Positions 51,630 through 61,113 of a DNA stretch of 64,000 nucleotides are shown here, in pieces (the first letter of the stretch is position 1; every line of letters starts with the position of its first letter). Position numbers and translations under genes: made by a program. This stretch comes from Hymenobacter ruricola. Its GTDB lineage: Bacteria; Bacteroidota; Bacteroidia; Cytophagales; Hymenobacteraceae. The notes under the pieces are model-generated. The model made no database searches. It saw only the letters and a list, made by a program, of their open reading frames with translations, and had not been told where the DNA came from. The stretch covers positions 1-64,000 of the forward strand of contig NZ_JADQDM010000005.1 in the NCBI RefSeq assembly GCF_015694525.1, given 5' to 3'.

Positions 51630-52306
51630 GGCTGCTTGGCCGGGCCCGTGTCGCCGGCCGGGTCAACCACGTACTCGTGGGCTTTTTGGGCATCGGTGAG
51701 GCGCCAGGCGGCCTGCCCGGCGTTGGCGATGGCCACCAGCTGCCGGTAGAGGCCGTTGGCAAACACGATGCGGGCACGGGTGGCCCCGGCGCGGGTGCTC
51801 ACGGCCTCGTGCCGGTCGGTCATCTGGTCCACAAACAGCCCGTCCTGCCGGGCCACCTCATCAAGCAATGCCTGGGTGAGGCCTTTGTCGGCGTACTCCG
51901 CCAGGTATTTGCGGCCCTGCTTCACGGCCATGGTGGCGGCCAGGTGCAGCTTGGCCTGGCTCAGGCCGCTCACGTCGCTCACGCCAAAGCGCTTGTAGGC
52001 GGCCGTGCGGGGGTCGTCTTTCAGGGCCACGCAGTCCATCACGGCCTGAATGGCGGTTTCGAGCGCCGTTTCGGTGGTGTCTTTTTCATCCGTCACCACC
52101 TTGCCTTCCTGCACCAGCACGGTGTCGGGGTCCATCGCGCCAAAGGCGGCGGTGTCGGCGTCGAACTTGGTGAGCATGGCCGCCGTGATGCCGCGCTTGG
52201 CCAGCTCGGCGGCGTCGCGGTGGGCGGTGGGGCTCAGGGCCAGGCAGCGCTCCCAGAGGGCGGCTTGGGTAGAAGGGTACTCGGGCAACGGCGCTTTGTC
52301 AAGCAT
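51626..52306 (-). CDS. hypothetical helical protein
   Basis: 226 residues from the ATG at 52306 (MLDKAPLPEYPSTQAALWER). Ala-rich, helical, soluble: KRGITAAMLTKFDADTAAFG, LDEVARQDGLFVDQMTDRHE, then a helical ending. Resembles a small Bacteroidota family of four-helix-type proteins, unassigned. The frame upstream, to 52555, is the repeat region and not coding. Confidence 0.7.
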   Translation of the reverse strand: MLDKAPLPEYPSTQAALWERCLALSPTAHRDAAELAKRGITAAMLTKFDADTAAFGAMDPDTVLVQEGKVVTDEKDTTETALETAIQAVMDCVALKDDPRTAAYKRFGVSDVSGLSQAKLHLAATMAVKQGRKYLAEYADKGLTQALLDEVARQDGLFVDQMTDRHEAVSTRAGATRARIVFANGLYRQLVAIANAGQAAWRLTDAQKAHEYVVDPAGDTGPAKQP

Positions 52307-52753
52307 GGGAAATGGGGTAAGGATGAACGCGCAACTGCCACGCTGGCAGCCGCCTTCGCTAAGGTAGGGCGCCGTTGCTGCCCCGTGGCCCCGCCCCCTC
52401 CCAAGCACCTCCCGCCGCCCCCGACGCACTGCCCGGCTTGACCAACGCGCCTCCCGCCCGCCTCGATGATTCCGCCGGCCTCCCCGATGCTCCGGCCGGC
52501 GGCTTCTATGCACTTCCCGGCATCCTCTATGCTCTTCCCGGCACGGCCAATGCATTTATCGGCGCTATTTCCGGGGTTTTGGGGGCGCCGGGCGGTAAGT
52601 TGGGGACTGCCGGCACACCCGCTGGCGCGCGTCTCTGACGCGTGCCGACTGGCGGCGAGCCTCTGGCGCGGGCATTGGAACGACTGGGAAACGGCGCACG
52701 GCCCGCGTCAGAGACGCGAAACCAGTGGGCAGCGCGTCGCAGACGCGCACCAG
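52307..52753. repeat. non-coding region with degenerate tandem and inverted repeats
   Basis: Between 52430 and 52570 a roughly 20-24-base unit (like ATGCxCTTCCCGGCATCCTCT) repeats with drift. From 52620 to 52750 GCGTCTCTGACGCG and CGCGTCAGAGACGCG form an inverted pair with a further GCGTCGCAGACGCGC. Open frames through this are low-complexity Pro/Ala/Gly and I do not accept them as genes. Confidence 0.6.
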
Positions 52754-53239
52754 CTAAGCTGGCATGTATTCATGAACAATTTCCCAAGCCCGCTCTATGC
52801 TGATGCCGTTTTGATAATCGATGGAAAGCGGATGGTCTGTTGGCTCTAATTCTATTAGTGGGCGTTGGTTATTACCCTGAAAATGGGCCATTGTCTTTAA
52901 GCTGAGAGTAGGAGCATAGGGTCCCAGTTCGTTCGCGAACCAGCCGAAATAAGGACCAATTTCAGCACTATCAGAATTTTCAACATAGGTCTGAAAGTTC
53001 TCTTTTTTCTGACTTACCCAAACGCCGAAACCTAATCCGTTCTCATCCTCATGGACCGGAATAATAAGGACACCGCGAATAAAAAAATCCTTGCCATCGA
53101 TGATACAGGTGTCGGCGGTGAGCTCGACGCGCCCAGGCCAGTCTTCCTCCAAAATTTCAGTGGCTAGAAAAGGCTTATCTATTCCGATATCCGGCAAGTC
53201 TTGATGAATCTCACCGCAGCAATGACATTTATAGCTCAT
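52754..53239 (-). CDS. DUF2199 family protein
   Basis: 161 residues from the ATG at 53239. Starts YKCHCCGEIHQDLP, the CxxCG..H pattern of DUF2199, then a C-terminal half with HPLSIDYQNGIS. Soluble; no known function. Its start overlaps the 3' end of plsY by 11 bases, so it is translated after it. Confidence 0.85.
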   Translation of the reverse strand: MSYKCHCCGEIHQDLPDIGIDKPFLATEILEEDWPGRVELTADTCIIDGKDFFIRGVLIIPVHEDENGLGFGVWVSQKKENFQTYVENSDSAEIGPYFGWFANELGPYAPTLSLKTMAHFQGNNQRPLIELEPTDHPLSIDYQNGISIERAWEIVHEYMPA

Positions 53240-53912
53240 GGCAGTTGTCGTTTTTGTGCCCCTTTCTACTTCTTCGCCCAAACAGCGGCACCCTACTCTC
53301 GGTGCCGTTCCTTAGCCGCCCGATATTGGCCCGGTGGGTGTAGATGAGCAGCGCCGCTAGCACGAAGCCGACGTAGACCATGAACGACTGTTGCGGCCGA
53401 AACTGGGGCAGCAGTTGCAGCAGCGCGAAGCTGACGCCCGCCGTCATGCTGGCCAACGACACGTAGCGGAACAGCAGCAGCATCACCACGAAGACGCCCA
53501 GGCACACGCCCACCGTGGCCGGGGCCACGCCCAGCATCATGCCCAGGATGGTGGCCACGCCCTTGCCGCCCCGAAACTGCGCAAACACCGGGTAGATATG
53601 CCCCACCACGGCCAGCACCCCGCAGGCCAGCTTGAAATACAACTCGTGCTCCGGCGCGATGGCACCGTGCGTCACCAGCAGCCGCGGCAGGAAATAGGCG
53701 GCCACAAAGCCCTTCAGCGCATCCACGAGCAGCACGGCCGAGCCGGCTTTGGGGCCCAGCACCCGGAAGGTGTTGGTGGCGCCGGCGTTGCCGGAGCCGT
53801 GCTCGCGGATATCGGCCAGGCCGAAGAAGCGCCGGCCCACCCACAGGGCCGTGGGAATGGAGCCGAGCAGATAGGCCGTGAGGAGGGCGAGGGCGATGTA
53901 GAGGTAATTCAT
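53229..53912 (-). CDS. plsY: glycerol-3-phosphate acyltransferase PlsY
   Basis: 227 residues from the ATG at 53912. Five membrane helices; catalytic motifs LLGSIPTALWVGR, GSGNAGATNTFR and GGKGVATILG are intact. It takes acyl phosphate and glycerol 3-phosphate to make lysophosphatidate, the first step of phospholipid synthesis at the inner membrane. The basic C-terminal tail ends in an overlap with the DUF2199 gene. Confidence 0.95.
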   Translation of the reverse strand: MNYLYIALALLTAYLLGSIPTALWVGRRFFGLADIREHGSGNAGATNTFRVLGPKAGSAVLLVDALKGFVAAYFLPRLLVTHGAIAPEHELYFKLACGVLAVVGHIYPVFAQFRGGKGVATILGMMLGVAPATVGVCLGVFVVMLLLFRYVSLASMTAGVSFALLQLLPQFRPQQSFMVYVGFVLAALLIYTHRANIGRLRNGTESRVPLFGRRSRKGHKNDNCHEL

Positions 53913-53961
53913 GCGGGGATAAATGTAGGGGAATGCGTCATTATGAAGGCAACGCATAAAG

Positions 53962-54078
53962 CAGAACGTCATGTCGAGCGCAGCCGAGACATCTCGCGTG
54001 GGGTAGCAATTCTTTCGTTGGACGATTGAGTTACTACCCCACGCGAGATGTCTCGGCTACGCTCGACATGACGTTCTG
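53962..54078. repeat. palindromic intergenic element, GTCATGTCGAGCG variant
   Basis: CAGAACGTCATGTCGAGCGCAGCCGAG... is mirrored by ...CTCGGCTACGCTCGACATGACGTTCTG. Inner arms GACATCTCGCGTGGGGTAG pair with each other around a 25-base centre. Longest palindrome in the window. Confidence 0.9.
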
Positions 54079-54107
54079 TTACGAGCCAAGCAACCGTTTG
54101 ATTGGCC

Positions 54108-57100
54108 TTAACTATCCCCGAACGGGTCGTCGGCGGCTTTCTTTTTCTTCTTCTCTTCCTCCTTCTTCTTTTTCTCCTCCTCCTTTTTCAGCTTTTCAGC
54201 TTCCTTGGCCTGGCGCTCGGCTTCCTTCTTGGTCTGGGCGGCGTCGGGTTCGGCGGCGGGGGCGTCGGCGGCGGGTTCGGCGGCTTTTTCCTTGTCCTTA
54301 GCTTTCTCCTTTTTGGGCTCCGGCTCAGCGGCGGGGGCGTCGGCGGCCTTGTCTTTGTCCTTGGCTTTTTCCTTTTTAGGCTCGGGTGCGGCAGCCGGCT
54401 CGTCCACGGTGCCGTCGCCGAAGGGGTCGTTGTCCTTCTTCTTCTTTTTCTTGGTCGAAACGGGCGCTTCGGCCGGGGCACTGCCGGGGTTGGCGTTGGG
54501 GTCAGCGCCGAAGGCGTCCTCGTCCTTGCTCTTCTTCTTTTTCTTCTTGTCCTCAAACACGTCGAAGTTGCCGGTGGGCGTGGGGGCGGCGGGGCGGGCG
54601 GCCAGCTTGCCGGTTTTGCCCAGGTAGTCCTTCTGGAAGTGCGCGCGGAAGCCGTCCACGTCGCCAAAGTCGCCGAGGAAGACGCCGTAGCTGCTGGCCG
54701 TTTCGTAGTCGCCCTTCTGCTTGCCCCCGATTTCGGCGTCGAAGCTCTCGCTGGATGATTTCGCCTTGAGCAGGTTGTTGGCGTACTTGAGGTAGTACCA
54801 GGTCTGGGGCTCGGGCTCGAGGTACACCTCCACCACGTCGGTCGAGTTTTCGCGGCGGATTTCCACGTAGCCGTTCATCAGGGCGTTGAGGGGCGTTTTG
54901 CCCACGCCGGCCACCCCGATTTCGCCCACAGAGTACCAGGCGCGCTTCTTGTCGTTCCAGCGCAGGTTCACCTTGCTCAGCAGCAGGGTGTGGGCCAGCT
55001 TGGGCGAGAGCTTGATGAGCGGGTCGGCGGCGCCGCGGTGCGACGAGTAGCCTTCCACGCCCTTGTCGCCGATGAACTGGCCCAGCTTGTACAACTCGTT
55101 GCTGGAGCCGTCCTGCGCCTCGGCCGAGCCTTTGGTGACGCGCACCAGCTCGGCGCCCATCACGTCCACGGCCTTTGGGGGCATGGTGATGTCGATGCCC
55201 AGCAGCGCGTCCACCGAGTAGCGGGCGCTGTCGGGGTTGGCGGTGCCCACGCCGGCGGCCACCATCTTGTAGTCCTTGCTGGCACCGATGAACGACATGG
55301 GCCCGCGGAAGCTGAGCGAGTTGGTTTCGTCGGTGTAGGTGAGGGCCGCGCCTTCGTAGGCGTTCACGTCGTCGAGGTCGCGGCGCGAGATGCTGTACAC
55401 GCCCTTCTTGTCGTCGTAGCGCAGCTTGCCGTCCACCTTGAACAGGGCCACGTCGGTGGGGTTGGGCACGGTGGCCGCGTACAGCGGGTACAGCTTGTTG
55501 CTCTGGTCCGACAAGAACAGGCCGGTCACGAGCGGCGTGCCGTCCTCGGCCTTGATGTCCTTCAGGTTGAGGCTAAAGTTTTTGGGGTCGATGGAGTCTT
55601 TCACCGCAATCCACTCGGCCGCGGTGCGGGTTTTGCCGAACTGCAGCTGCACCTGCCCGTCGAAGGCGAAGCCGCGGCGCTGCGAGTTCAGCTGCACGTT
55701 GCCACGGTAGCCGATGCGGGGCGTGAGCTGAAACTTGCCGTTGGTGGCCACCACGGCGGTGGCCAGGGTGGCCGGGCCGGGGGCGTCGCCCAGGTCCGAC
55801 TCGCGCTTGCGGCTGCCCAGCAGGCCGCCCTTCTTGCCCTTGTCGGTGCTGGCGAGCAGGGCGCCGGGGTCGGGCTCGAAGTTGGAGAAGCGCAAGGCCA
55901 CCGAGTCGCGCGCGGTTTTGAAGGTGTACTCGGCCGTGCCGCTGAAGGCCGCCTTCGACAGCACGTCGATGCTGCCCTTGCTGAGGCGGTGGAACTTAGC
56001 CAGCGAGTCGAGCAGCACCGTGGCGTTTTTGAAGCGCCCAATCTTGCCGTTGGCCCCGATGTTCACCTTGCCGGAGTCGGGCATCACCCAGGCGTCGGCG
56101 GCGGCGATGTAGGGCACGCCGCCCACCTTCATCTGGTACTTGGCCAGGTCGTAGGTGGCAGTAGCGGCCTTGAACTTCAGGCCCTGCTGGTCGGGGTTGG
56201 TGGAGTAGAAGTACGACCGGGTGGAGTCGGCGTTGGCGGCCACGCGCAGCTTCACCTGCTTTTTCTTGAAGTCCCAGTGGCCGTCGCTCAGCGTGGTTTT
56301 AAACTTCGAATACGGCAGGTCGATGCTGGCCTTGCTGCCGTCTTCGCGCTTGAAGTCGGCGTAGCCTTTCTGCATGTTGTACTCAAACGCCACGTCGTTG
56401 GCGGTGAGGGCCGGCTTGTTGGCTTCGGCCGATTTCACGCTCAGCGCCGCCTTGCGGCCGGAGTAGCTGTCCGACTTGAACGTGAATTCCGGCGACTTGA
56501 TGAAGGTCTGCGGGCCGTCGAGGCGGCCGGCGCCGCCGGCGTTGCGGGGCGTCAGCAGCGCGGTGCCTTTGAAGTTGTAGCCCGAGGCCGTCTTGGTTTT
56601 GGGGTCTGCGGGGCCGGAGTAGAGGCGAATGGCCTCGCCGCTGGCCGGCGTGGTCAGGTACATCGAGTCCTGGCGCACGTTCCAGTTCATGAGGTAGCCG
56701 GCGGGCAGGCTCATCTTGGGAATGTCGGCGGTGGCGGTTTTCTTGGCCGCGATGGCGCCGGTTTTGCCCACGGCCACCACCGAGTCGCGGTAAAATACGA
56801 AGCTGTTGGAAGTGAACGTGCCCGACTGGTAGGTCACGGTGCCGTCGGCCTGCAGGCCCTTGCCGTCCATCTTCACCTTGTTGAACACCCGGCCGCGGCC
56901 CTTGTAGAGCGGGAAGCCGTCCTTGGGCACGTCGTAGGTGAAGCCCAGCGAGCCGTCGGGCTGCACGGTGAGCTTGGTTTTGAGGTCGGGCAGAATGCCG
57001 CCGCTGCGGAAGGTACCGTCGAACCCGGAAGCTGCCTTGCCGATGCCATTCAGCGAGTCGAGCTTGAACGGCGGAATGTCGAACACCATCGTGGAGTCGT

Positions 57101-59645
57101 AGGCGCCGCCCAGCACGTCCTGCTTGCCGAAGTACACGTTGGACCCGGTTTTGGAATCGAACGACGGATAATTCGGCTTTTTCTTGCGGCCCGATTTGTT
57201 TTTGGGGTCGTTGAGGAACAGCCGGCCGCTGGAGGTCTTGCCCTTGTTGGTGAGGGCGAAGTCGGCCCTTTTGCCGGTGGGCTTGCCCTTGGCGTCCTTG
57301 GCCTCGCTGCGAATGACGATGGAGTCAATCTTGGCCATGTCGACGTAGAAGCCGTCGTAGTCAAACTTGAATTCGCGGCCCTTGAAGCGCATGGCCGACG
57401 CCACCACCGTGCCGCTGAAATCGATGTTCCGGTTTTTCTGGATGCGGATGATGGCGCTGTCCGGCTTCACGAACACCGTGGCCGAGTCGTCGGAAAAGTT
57501 GAACCGGTCCACGCCGCGCACCAGCAGCTCGTTGGTGTTCAGGTTGAGCGTGGCGTTGCGGCCCGAGCCCGACAAGGACTTGATGGCGATGTGGTCGTAG
57601 TCCTTCTTATCGCGTGCCGAGGCCACGTAGTGGAAGCCCTTGGGCAGAATGGTGACCTCGCCGGTCTGGGCGTTCCAGCCCACGTAGCCGTCGCGGGTGA
57701 GGCCCGAAGCCGCGCTGCGCATGTTGTCTTCCGAGGTTTGCAGGTCGCGGGCCAGGTCGCTCACGTTGATGGTTTTCACGTTGCCGTGGGCCTGGCTGTA
57801 GCCCACCAGCATCTGGAGCGGGTGCAGCCGGTTGATGCTCTTGAGCTGCTGGTAGCGGTTGTTGGTGAAGAACTCCTTGCTCTCGAAGTCCGCCGACTGC
57901 TGGTTTTTCGACGACAATACTTCGAAGTCGACCGTGGGCTGGCGCAGGTTCCAGGTCAGGGCCTGCGTCCGGATTTCCATCTGGTGGTAGGAGTCGCTGT
58001 AGGGCGTGTTCTTGTACAGGCCTTCCTCGCGCGAGAGCTTGAGCTGCTGCTTGGCTTTGGAATACTTGAGCTGGGCGCCGGGGTGCGTCACCGAGTCCTT
58101 CGCGCCCTGGTAGATGGTGATGGCCGCCCGGCTGGCCGTAATCAGCGAGTCGCCGAGCACGTAGGCCCGCGACGCGGCCTTGAACTTGGGCTTGCCGTCG
58201 AGGCTCACCGTGAGGTTGGAGAGCGAGCCGTCGAGGGCCGCGCTCAGCACCTTGCTGCCCGCCATCGACAGGCCGCCGCGGTAGGAGATGTTGTCGCCCA
58301 AGCTCTTGATGCGGGCGTCGTTGGTGAGCGAGATGAAGCGCGGGTAGCCGTTGTCGGTCTGGCCGGGCTTGCGGCGCACGGCCTTGTAGCTGAGGGCGCC
58401 TTTCACGGGGGCTTCCAGCACGGCCGGGTAGGTCAGCGTCACGGGCTGGGCCGTGAACTCGGGCTTGGCCATGTCGAAGTCGAACCCCGCCAAATCGGCC
58501 GTCACCAGATTGGTTTTGATGGACCACGTGAACTGCCCGCCGGTGGCAATGAAGCGGTTGGTATTGGGCACGGCCGTGCCGCTCACCTTCTTCAGAAAAA
58601 CCGAGTCGCCGGCCGAAGCCATGAACAGGTCGGCATCTTTAATAACGAGCACGGCCCCGCGGGCGGGCGGCGCCAGATATTCTTCGTAGGGCAGCGCCGA
58701 GGGCGTGAAGCTGGCCGTGGGCGTCTCAAAATCGGCGGCTTTGGCAGCCAGCTCGGCGGCCGTAGGCTTGGCGGCCGGGCTGGCTTTGGCAGCGGCCGGG
58801 GTGGCTTTGGCTACAGGCTTTTTGGCCGGTGCCTTCTTTTTCACGGGCGCGCCCCAGCCGTCGTCGGCATCGCCCCAGCCGCCACCCGACGGCGACGACC
58901 ACAAGTCGGCGGTGTCCCAGCCACTGCTGCTGGCTTTTTTCTTGGGTGCAGGCTTGGGTGCGGCTTTGGCCACGGGTTTGGGCGCCGCTTTCTTGGCGGC
59001 GGGCTTGGGCGCGGCGGGCAGCGGCTCCTCTTTGGGCGCCGGCGCAGCGGTGCCAAAATCCAGGTTGGAAACGGGCGCGGCGATGGGGGAATACGCAAAC
59101 GACACGGTGCCGCCCACGGCCCGCAAGGTGTTGTAACCGGTTTTGTAGAGGTAGCCGCCGTTGAGAAAGCGGTTGGTGGTGTTGATGAATTTCTCGGTTT
59201 CGGTGGGCTGCTCCTTGGCCAGCGTCTGGCTCAGCACTTCCAGAAACTGGTCCATCTGCGCGTCGCTGAGCTTGGCCGTGTTCACCCCGCCGAGGATGGC
59301 GCCGAACAGACTCTCGAAATGCGGCCGGGGCCGGAAGTGCTGGGTCAGCATCACCTGCGACAGCGCCACGATGCGCGCCTGCTGCGACGAGGTGAGCCGG
59401 TTGGTGCCCCACAGCTCCTTGAGCCGGGCGGCGGTGGCCATGGCGCCGGCGTTTTTGGTGGCGGCCATCATGCTCTGCACGTCGGCAATGTACTGGAGCG
59501 GGTCGGTGGCCAGGGTGCCCACGCGGTAGCGCGGGGCGGCGGGCGGCGCGGTGCTCGGGGTGGCCGCCTTCGTCTGGGCCTGCGCCGCCGAATGGCTGCC
59601 CAGCATCAGGCTCAACCACGCCGTCAGAATAATATATGGCTTCAT
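54108..59645 (-). CDS. giant exported protein with lysine-rich tail
   Basis: 1845 residues from the ATG at 59645: signal peptide (to AAQAQ, about 24), an Ala/Pro/Lys-rich linker (about 180-320) with GWDTADLWSS and GWGDADDGWG repeats, then about 1300 residues of repeated beta-strand blocks (e.g. FKFDYDGFYVDMAKIDSI, YVLGDSLITASRAAIT), and a 110-residue tail of Lys/Glu/Pro-Asp with two DPFGD motifs. Probably a long beta-solenoid or OstA/AsmA-like envelope protein; not assigned. One of the largest genes expected in the genome. Confidence 0.75.
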   Translation of the reverse strand: MKPYIILTAWLSLMLGSHSAAQAQTKAATPSTAPPAAPRYRVGTLATDPLQYIADVQSMMAATKNAGAMATAARLKELWGTNRLTSSQQARIVALSQVMLTQHFRPRPHFESLFGAILGGVNTAKLSDAQMDQFLEVLSQTLAKEQPTETEKFINTTNRFLNGGYLYKTGYNTLRAVGGTVSFAYSPIAAPVSNLDFGTAAPAPKEEPLPAAPKPAAKKAAPKPVAKAAPKPAPKKKASSSGWDTADLWSSPSGGGWGDADDGWGAPVKKKAPAKKPVAKATPAAAKASPAAKPTAAELAAKAADFETPTASFTPSALPYEEYLAPPARGAVLVIKDADLFMASAGDSVFLKKVSGTAVPNTNRFIATGGQFTWSIKTNLVTADLAGFDFDMAKPEFTAQPVTLTYPAVLEAPVKGALSYKAVRRKPGQTDNGYPRFISLTNDARIKSLGDNISYRGGLSMAGSKVLSAALDGSLSNLTVSLDGKPKFKAASRAYVLGDSLITASRAAITIYQGAKDSVTHPGAQLKYSKAKQQLKLSREEGLYKNTPYSDSYHQMEIRTQALTWNLRQPTVDFEVLSSKNQQSADFESKEFFTNNRYQQLKSINRLHPLQMLVGYSQAHGNVKTINVSDLARDLQTSEDNMRSAASGLTRDGYVGWNAQTGEVTILPKGFHYVASARDKKDYDHIAIKSLSGSGRNATLNLNTNELLVRGVDRFNFSDDSATVFVKPDSAIIRIQKNRNIDFSGTVVASAMRFKGREFKFDYDGFYVDMAKIDSIVIRSEAKDAKGKPTGKRADFALTNKGKTSSGRLFLNDPKNKSGRKKKPNYPSFDSKTGSNVYFGKQDVLGGAYDSTMVFDIPPFKLDSLNGIGKAASGFDGTFRSGGILPDLKTKLTVQPDGSLGFTYDVPKDGFPLYKGRGRVFNKVKMDGKGLQADGTVTYQSGTFTSNSFVFYRDSVVAVGKTGAIAAKKTATADIPKMSLPAGYLMNWNVRQDSMYLTTPASGEAIRLYSGPADPKTKTASGYNFKGTALLTPRNAGGAGRLDGPQTFIKSPEFTFKSDSYSGRKAALSVKSAEANKPALTANDVAFEYNMQKGYADFKREDGSKASIDLPYSKFKTTLSDGHWDFKKKQVKLRVAANADSTRSYFYSTNPDQQGLKFKAATATYDLAKYQMKVGGVPYIAAADAWVMPDSGKVNIGANGKIGRFKNATVLLDSLAKFHRLSKGSIDVLSKAAFSGTAEYTFKTARDSVALRFSNFEPDPGALLASTDKGKKGGLLGSRKRESDLGDAPGPATLATAVVATNGKFQLTPRIGYRGNVQLNSQRRGFAFDGQVQLQFGKTRTAAEWIAVKDSIDPKNFSLNLKDIKAEDGTPLVTGLFLSDQSNKLYPLYAATVPNPTDVALFKVDGKLRYDDKKGVYSISRRDLDDVNAYEGAALTYTDETNSLSFRGPMSFIGASKDYKMVAAGVGTANPDSARYSVDALLGIDITMPPKAVDVMGAELVRVTKGSAEAQDGSSNELYKLGQFIGDKGVEGYSSHRGAADPLIKLSPKLAHTLLLSKVNLRWNDKKRAWYSVGEIGVAGVGKTPLNALMNGYVEIRRENSTDVVEVYLEPEPQTWYYLKYANNLLKAKSSSESFDAEIGGKQKGDYETASSYGVFLGDFGDVDGFRAHFQKDYLGKTGKLAARPAAPTPTGNFDVFEDKKKKKKSKDEDAFGADPNANPGSAPAEAPVSTKKKKKKDNDPFGDGTVDEPAAAPEPKKEKAKDKDKAADAPAAEPEPKKEKAKDKEKAAEPAADAPAAEPDAAQTKKEAERQAKEAEKLKKEEEKKKKEEEKKKKKAADDPFGDS

Positions 59646-60036
59646 AAAGTCAGTTTTCAATCCTTGTGGGCCGTTGCGCAAGCCCGGGCCGCTTCGCAAA
59701 GCATCGCATGTTACCTCTCTCAACCCCTGGAATTTGCGGCCGCCGCCGCCAACGACGCGGCCTCCACCCCACGGGCTGCTTTTTTGAACGCAAACACCTG
59801 GCACGAAGGATAGTGCCCAGCGTTGCGCTAAAAAACCCGGTACAAGTTAGGCAAAATCAAAAAATCAATCTACTAATCAATATTCCCGACAGGCAATACC
59901 TGTTGATTATCAGCATTATTCTGGCCATCATCCGGTTTCTGTCCTTGCCATAGTTCACTTTTCCAAAGGTCACCGGCTGGCCTTGCACCGTTCCGTCCCC
60001 GGCGCGTTGCCGCGGCCGCGGTTTACATTTGGCGCC
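59646..60036. promoter_or_regulatory. divergent intergenic region
   Basis: About 390 bases between the giant gene and the oxidoreductase gene. TACATTTG lies at 60023-60030, only 6 bases before the ATG at 60037, so that message may have almost no leader. AT-rich stretch about 59845-59945. No gene is seen. Confidence 0.55.
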
Positions 60037-61086
60037 ATGACCACCTCCGCCGCTCCCATTCGCACCGCCCTGCTCGCCTACGGCATGTCGGGCAAGCTTT
60101 TTCAGGCTCCTTTTCTCTCGGCGCACGCCGGGTTCGACCTCGTGGGCGTGGCCGAGCGCACCGAGCAGCGCATGCACCGCGACTACCCCGGCATCCGCAG
60201 CTACCCCAGCGTGGCCGAGCTACTGGCCGACCCCGGCATCGAGCTCGTGGTGGTGAACACGCCCAGCAACACCCACTTCGACCTGGCCAGCCAGGCCCTG
60301 CGCGCCGGCAAGCACGTGCTGCTCGAAAAGCCCGTGGCCACGTCGGCAGCGCAGTTTCAGAAGCTTCTCGCCCTTGCCCAAGCGGCCGGCCGCCACCTGC
60401 TGGCCTACCACAACCGGCGCTGGGACACCGACTTCGGCGCCGTGCGCCGGGTGGTGGAAAGCGGGCAGCTGGGCCAGCTCATCGAAGTGCATTTTCGCTT
60501 CGACCGCTACAAGACCGCGTTGAACCCCAAGAAATTCAAAGAGGAAGTGCTGCCCGGCAGCGGCCTGCTCTACGACCTCGGCCCGCACCTCAGCGACCAA
60601 GCGCTCAGCCTGTTTGGCCAGCCGCTGAGCTACCACAAAACCGCGGGGCACTACCGCGTCGGCACCCAGGTCGACGACTACTTTTCGCTGCACCTGCGCT
60701 ACCCGCAAGGCCTGAACGTGTGGCTGACCTCCGGCCTGCTCATCGCCGACCCCGGCCCGGCCTACGTGCTGCACGGCACGCAGGGCAGCTACCAGAAAGG
60801 CCGCACCGACCCGCAGGAACCTCAGCTGCTGGCGGGAATGTCGCCCCTGGCCCTGGAGTACGGCCGCGAAAAACCCGGCCAAGAAGGCCGCCTGACGCTG
60901 GCCGGCCCGGACGGAGCGCTAACGACCCAGCCGGACCCGGCCGCGCCCGGCAACTACCTCGGGCTGTTCGATGCCGTGCAGCAAACCATTCGCGACGGCG
61001 CCCCCTACCCCATCACCAACGAGCAATTGCTTTGGCAAAACGAGCTGCTGGAAGCCCCCGCTGATTGGAGCTTTAAGAAACCCTAA
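60037..61086 (+). CDS. Gfo/Idh/MocA-family oxidoreductase
   Basis: 349 residues. Rossmann domain (TALLAYGMSGKLFQAP), VVNTPSNTHFDLA and EKPVATSAAQF, then the C-terminal alpha/beta domain with YDLGPHLSDQALSLFG (His of the active site). It oxidises or reduces a sugar or inositol-like substrate with NAD(P). Substrate unknown. Confidence 0.93.
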   Translation: MTTSAAPIRTALLAYGMSGKLFQAPFLSAHAGFDLVGVAERTEQRMHRDYPGIRSYPSVAELLADPGIELVVVNTPSNTHFDLASQALRAGKHVLLEKPVATSAAQFQKLLALAQAAGRHLLAYHNRRWDTDFGAVRRVVESGQLGQLIEVHFRFDRYKTALNPKKFKEEVLPGSGLLYDLGPHLSDQALSLFGQPLSYHKTAGHYRVGTQVDDYFSLHLRYPQGLNVWLTSGLLIADPGPAYVLHGTQGSYQKGRTDPQEPQLLAGMSPLALEYGREKPGQEGRLTLAGPDGALTTQPDPAAPGNYLGLFDAVQQTIRDGAPYPITNEQLLWQNELLEAPADWSFKKP

Positions 61087-61113
61087 AAAGTCGGCTTCTT
61101 GCCCCAAGCGGGC

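Noticed and set aside
54990-59813. 1607-codon open frame on the plus strand
   Set aside because: It is antisense to the 1845-residue gene; high GC makes long antisense frames, and its composition (His/Val/Gly-rich, no motifs) is a shadow.
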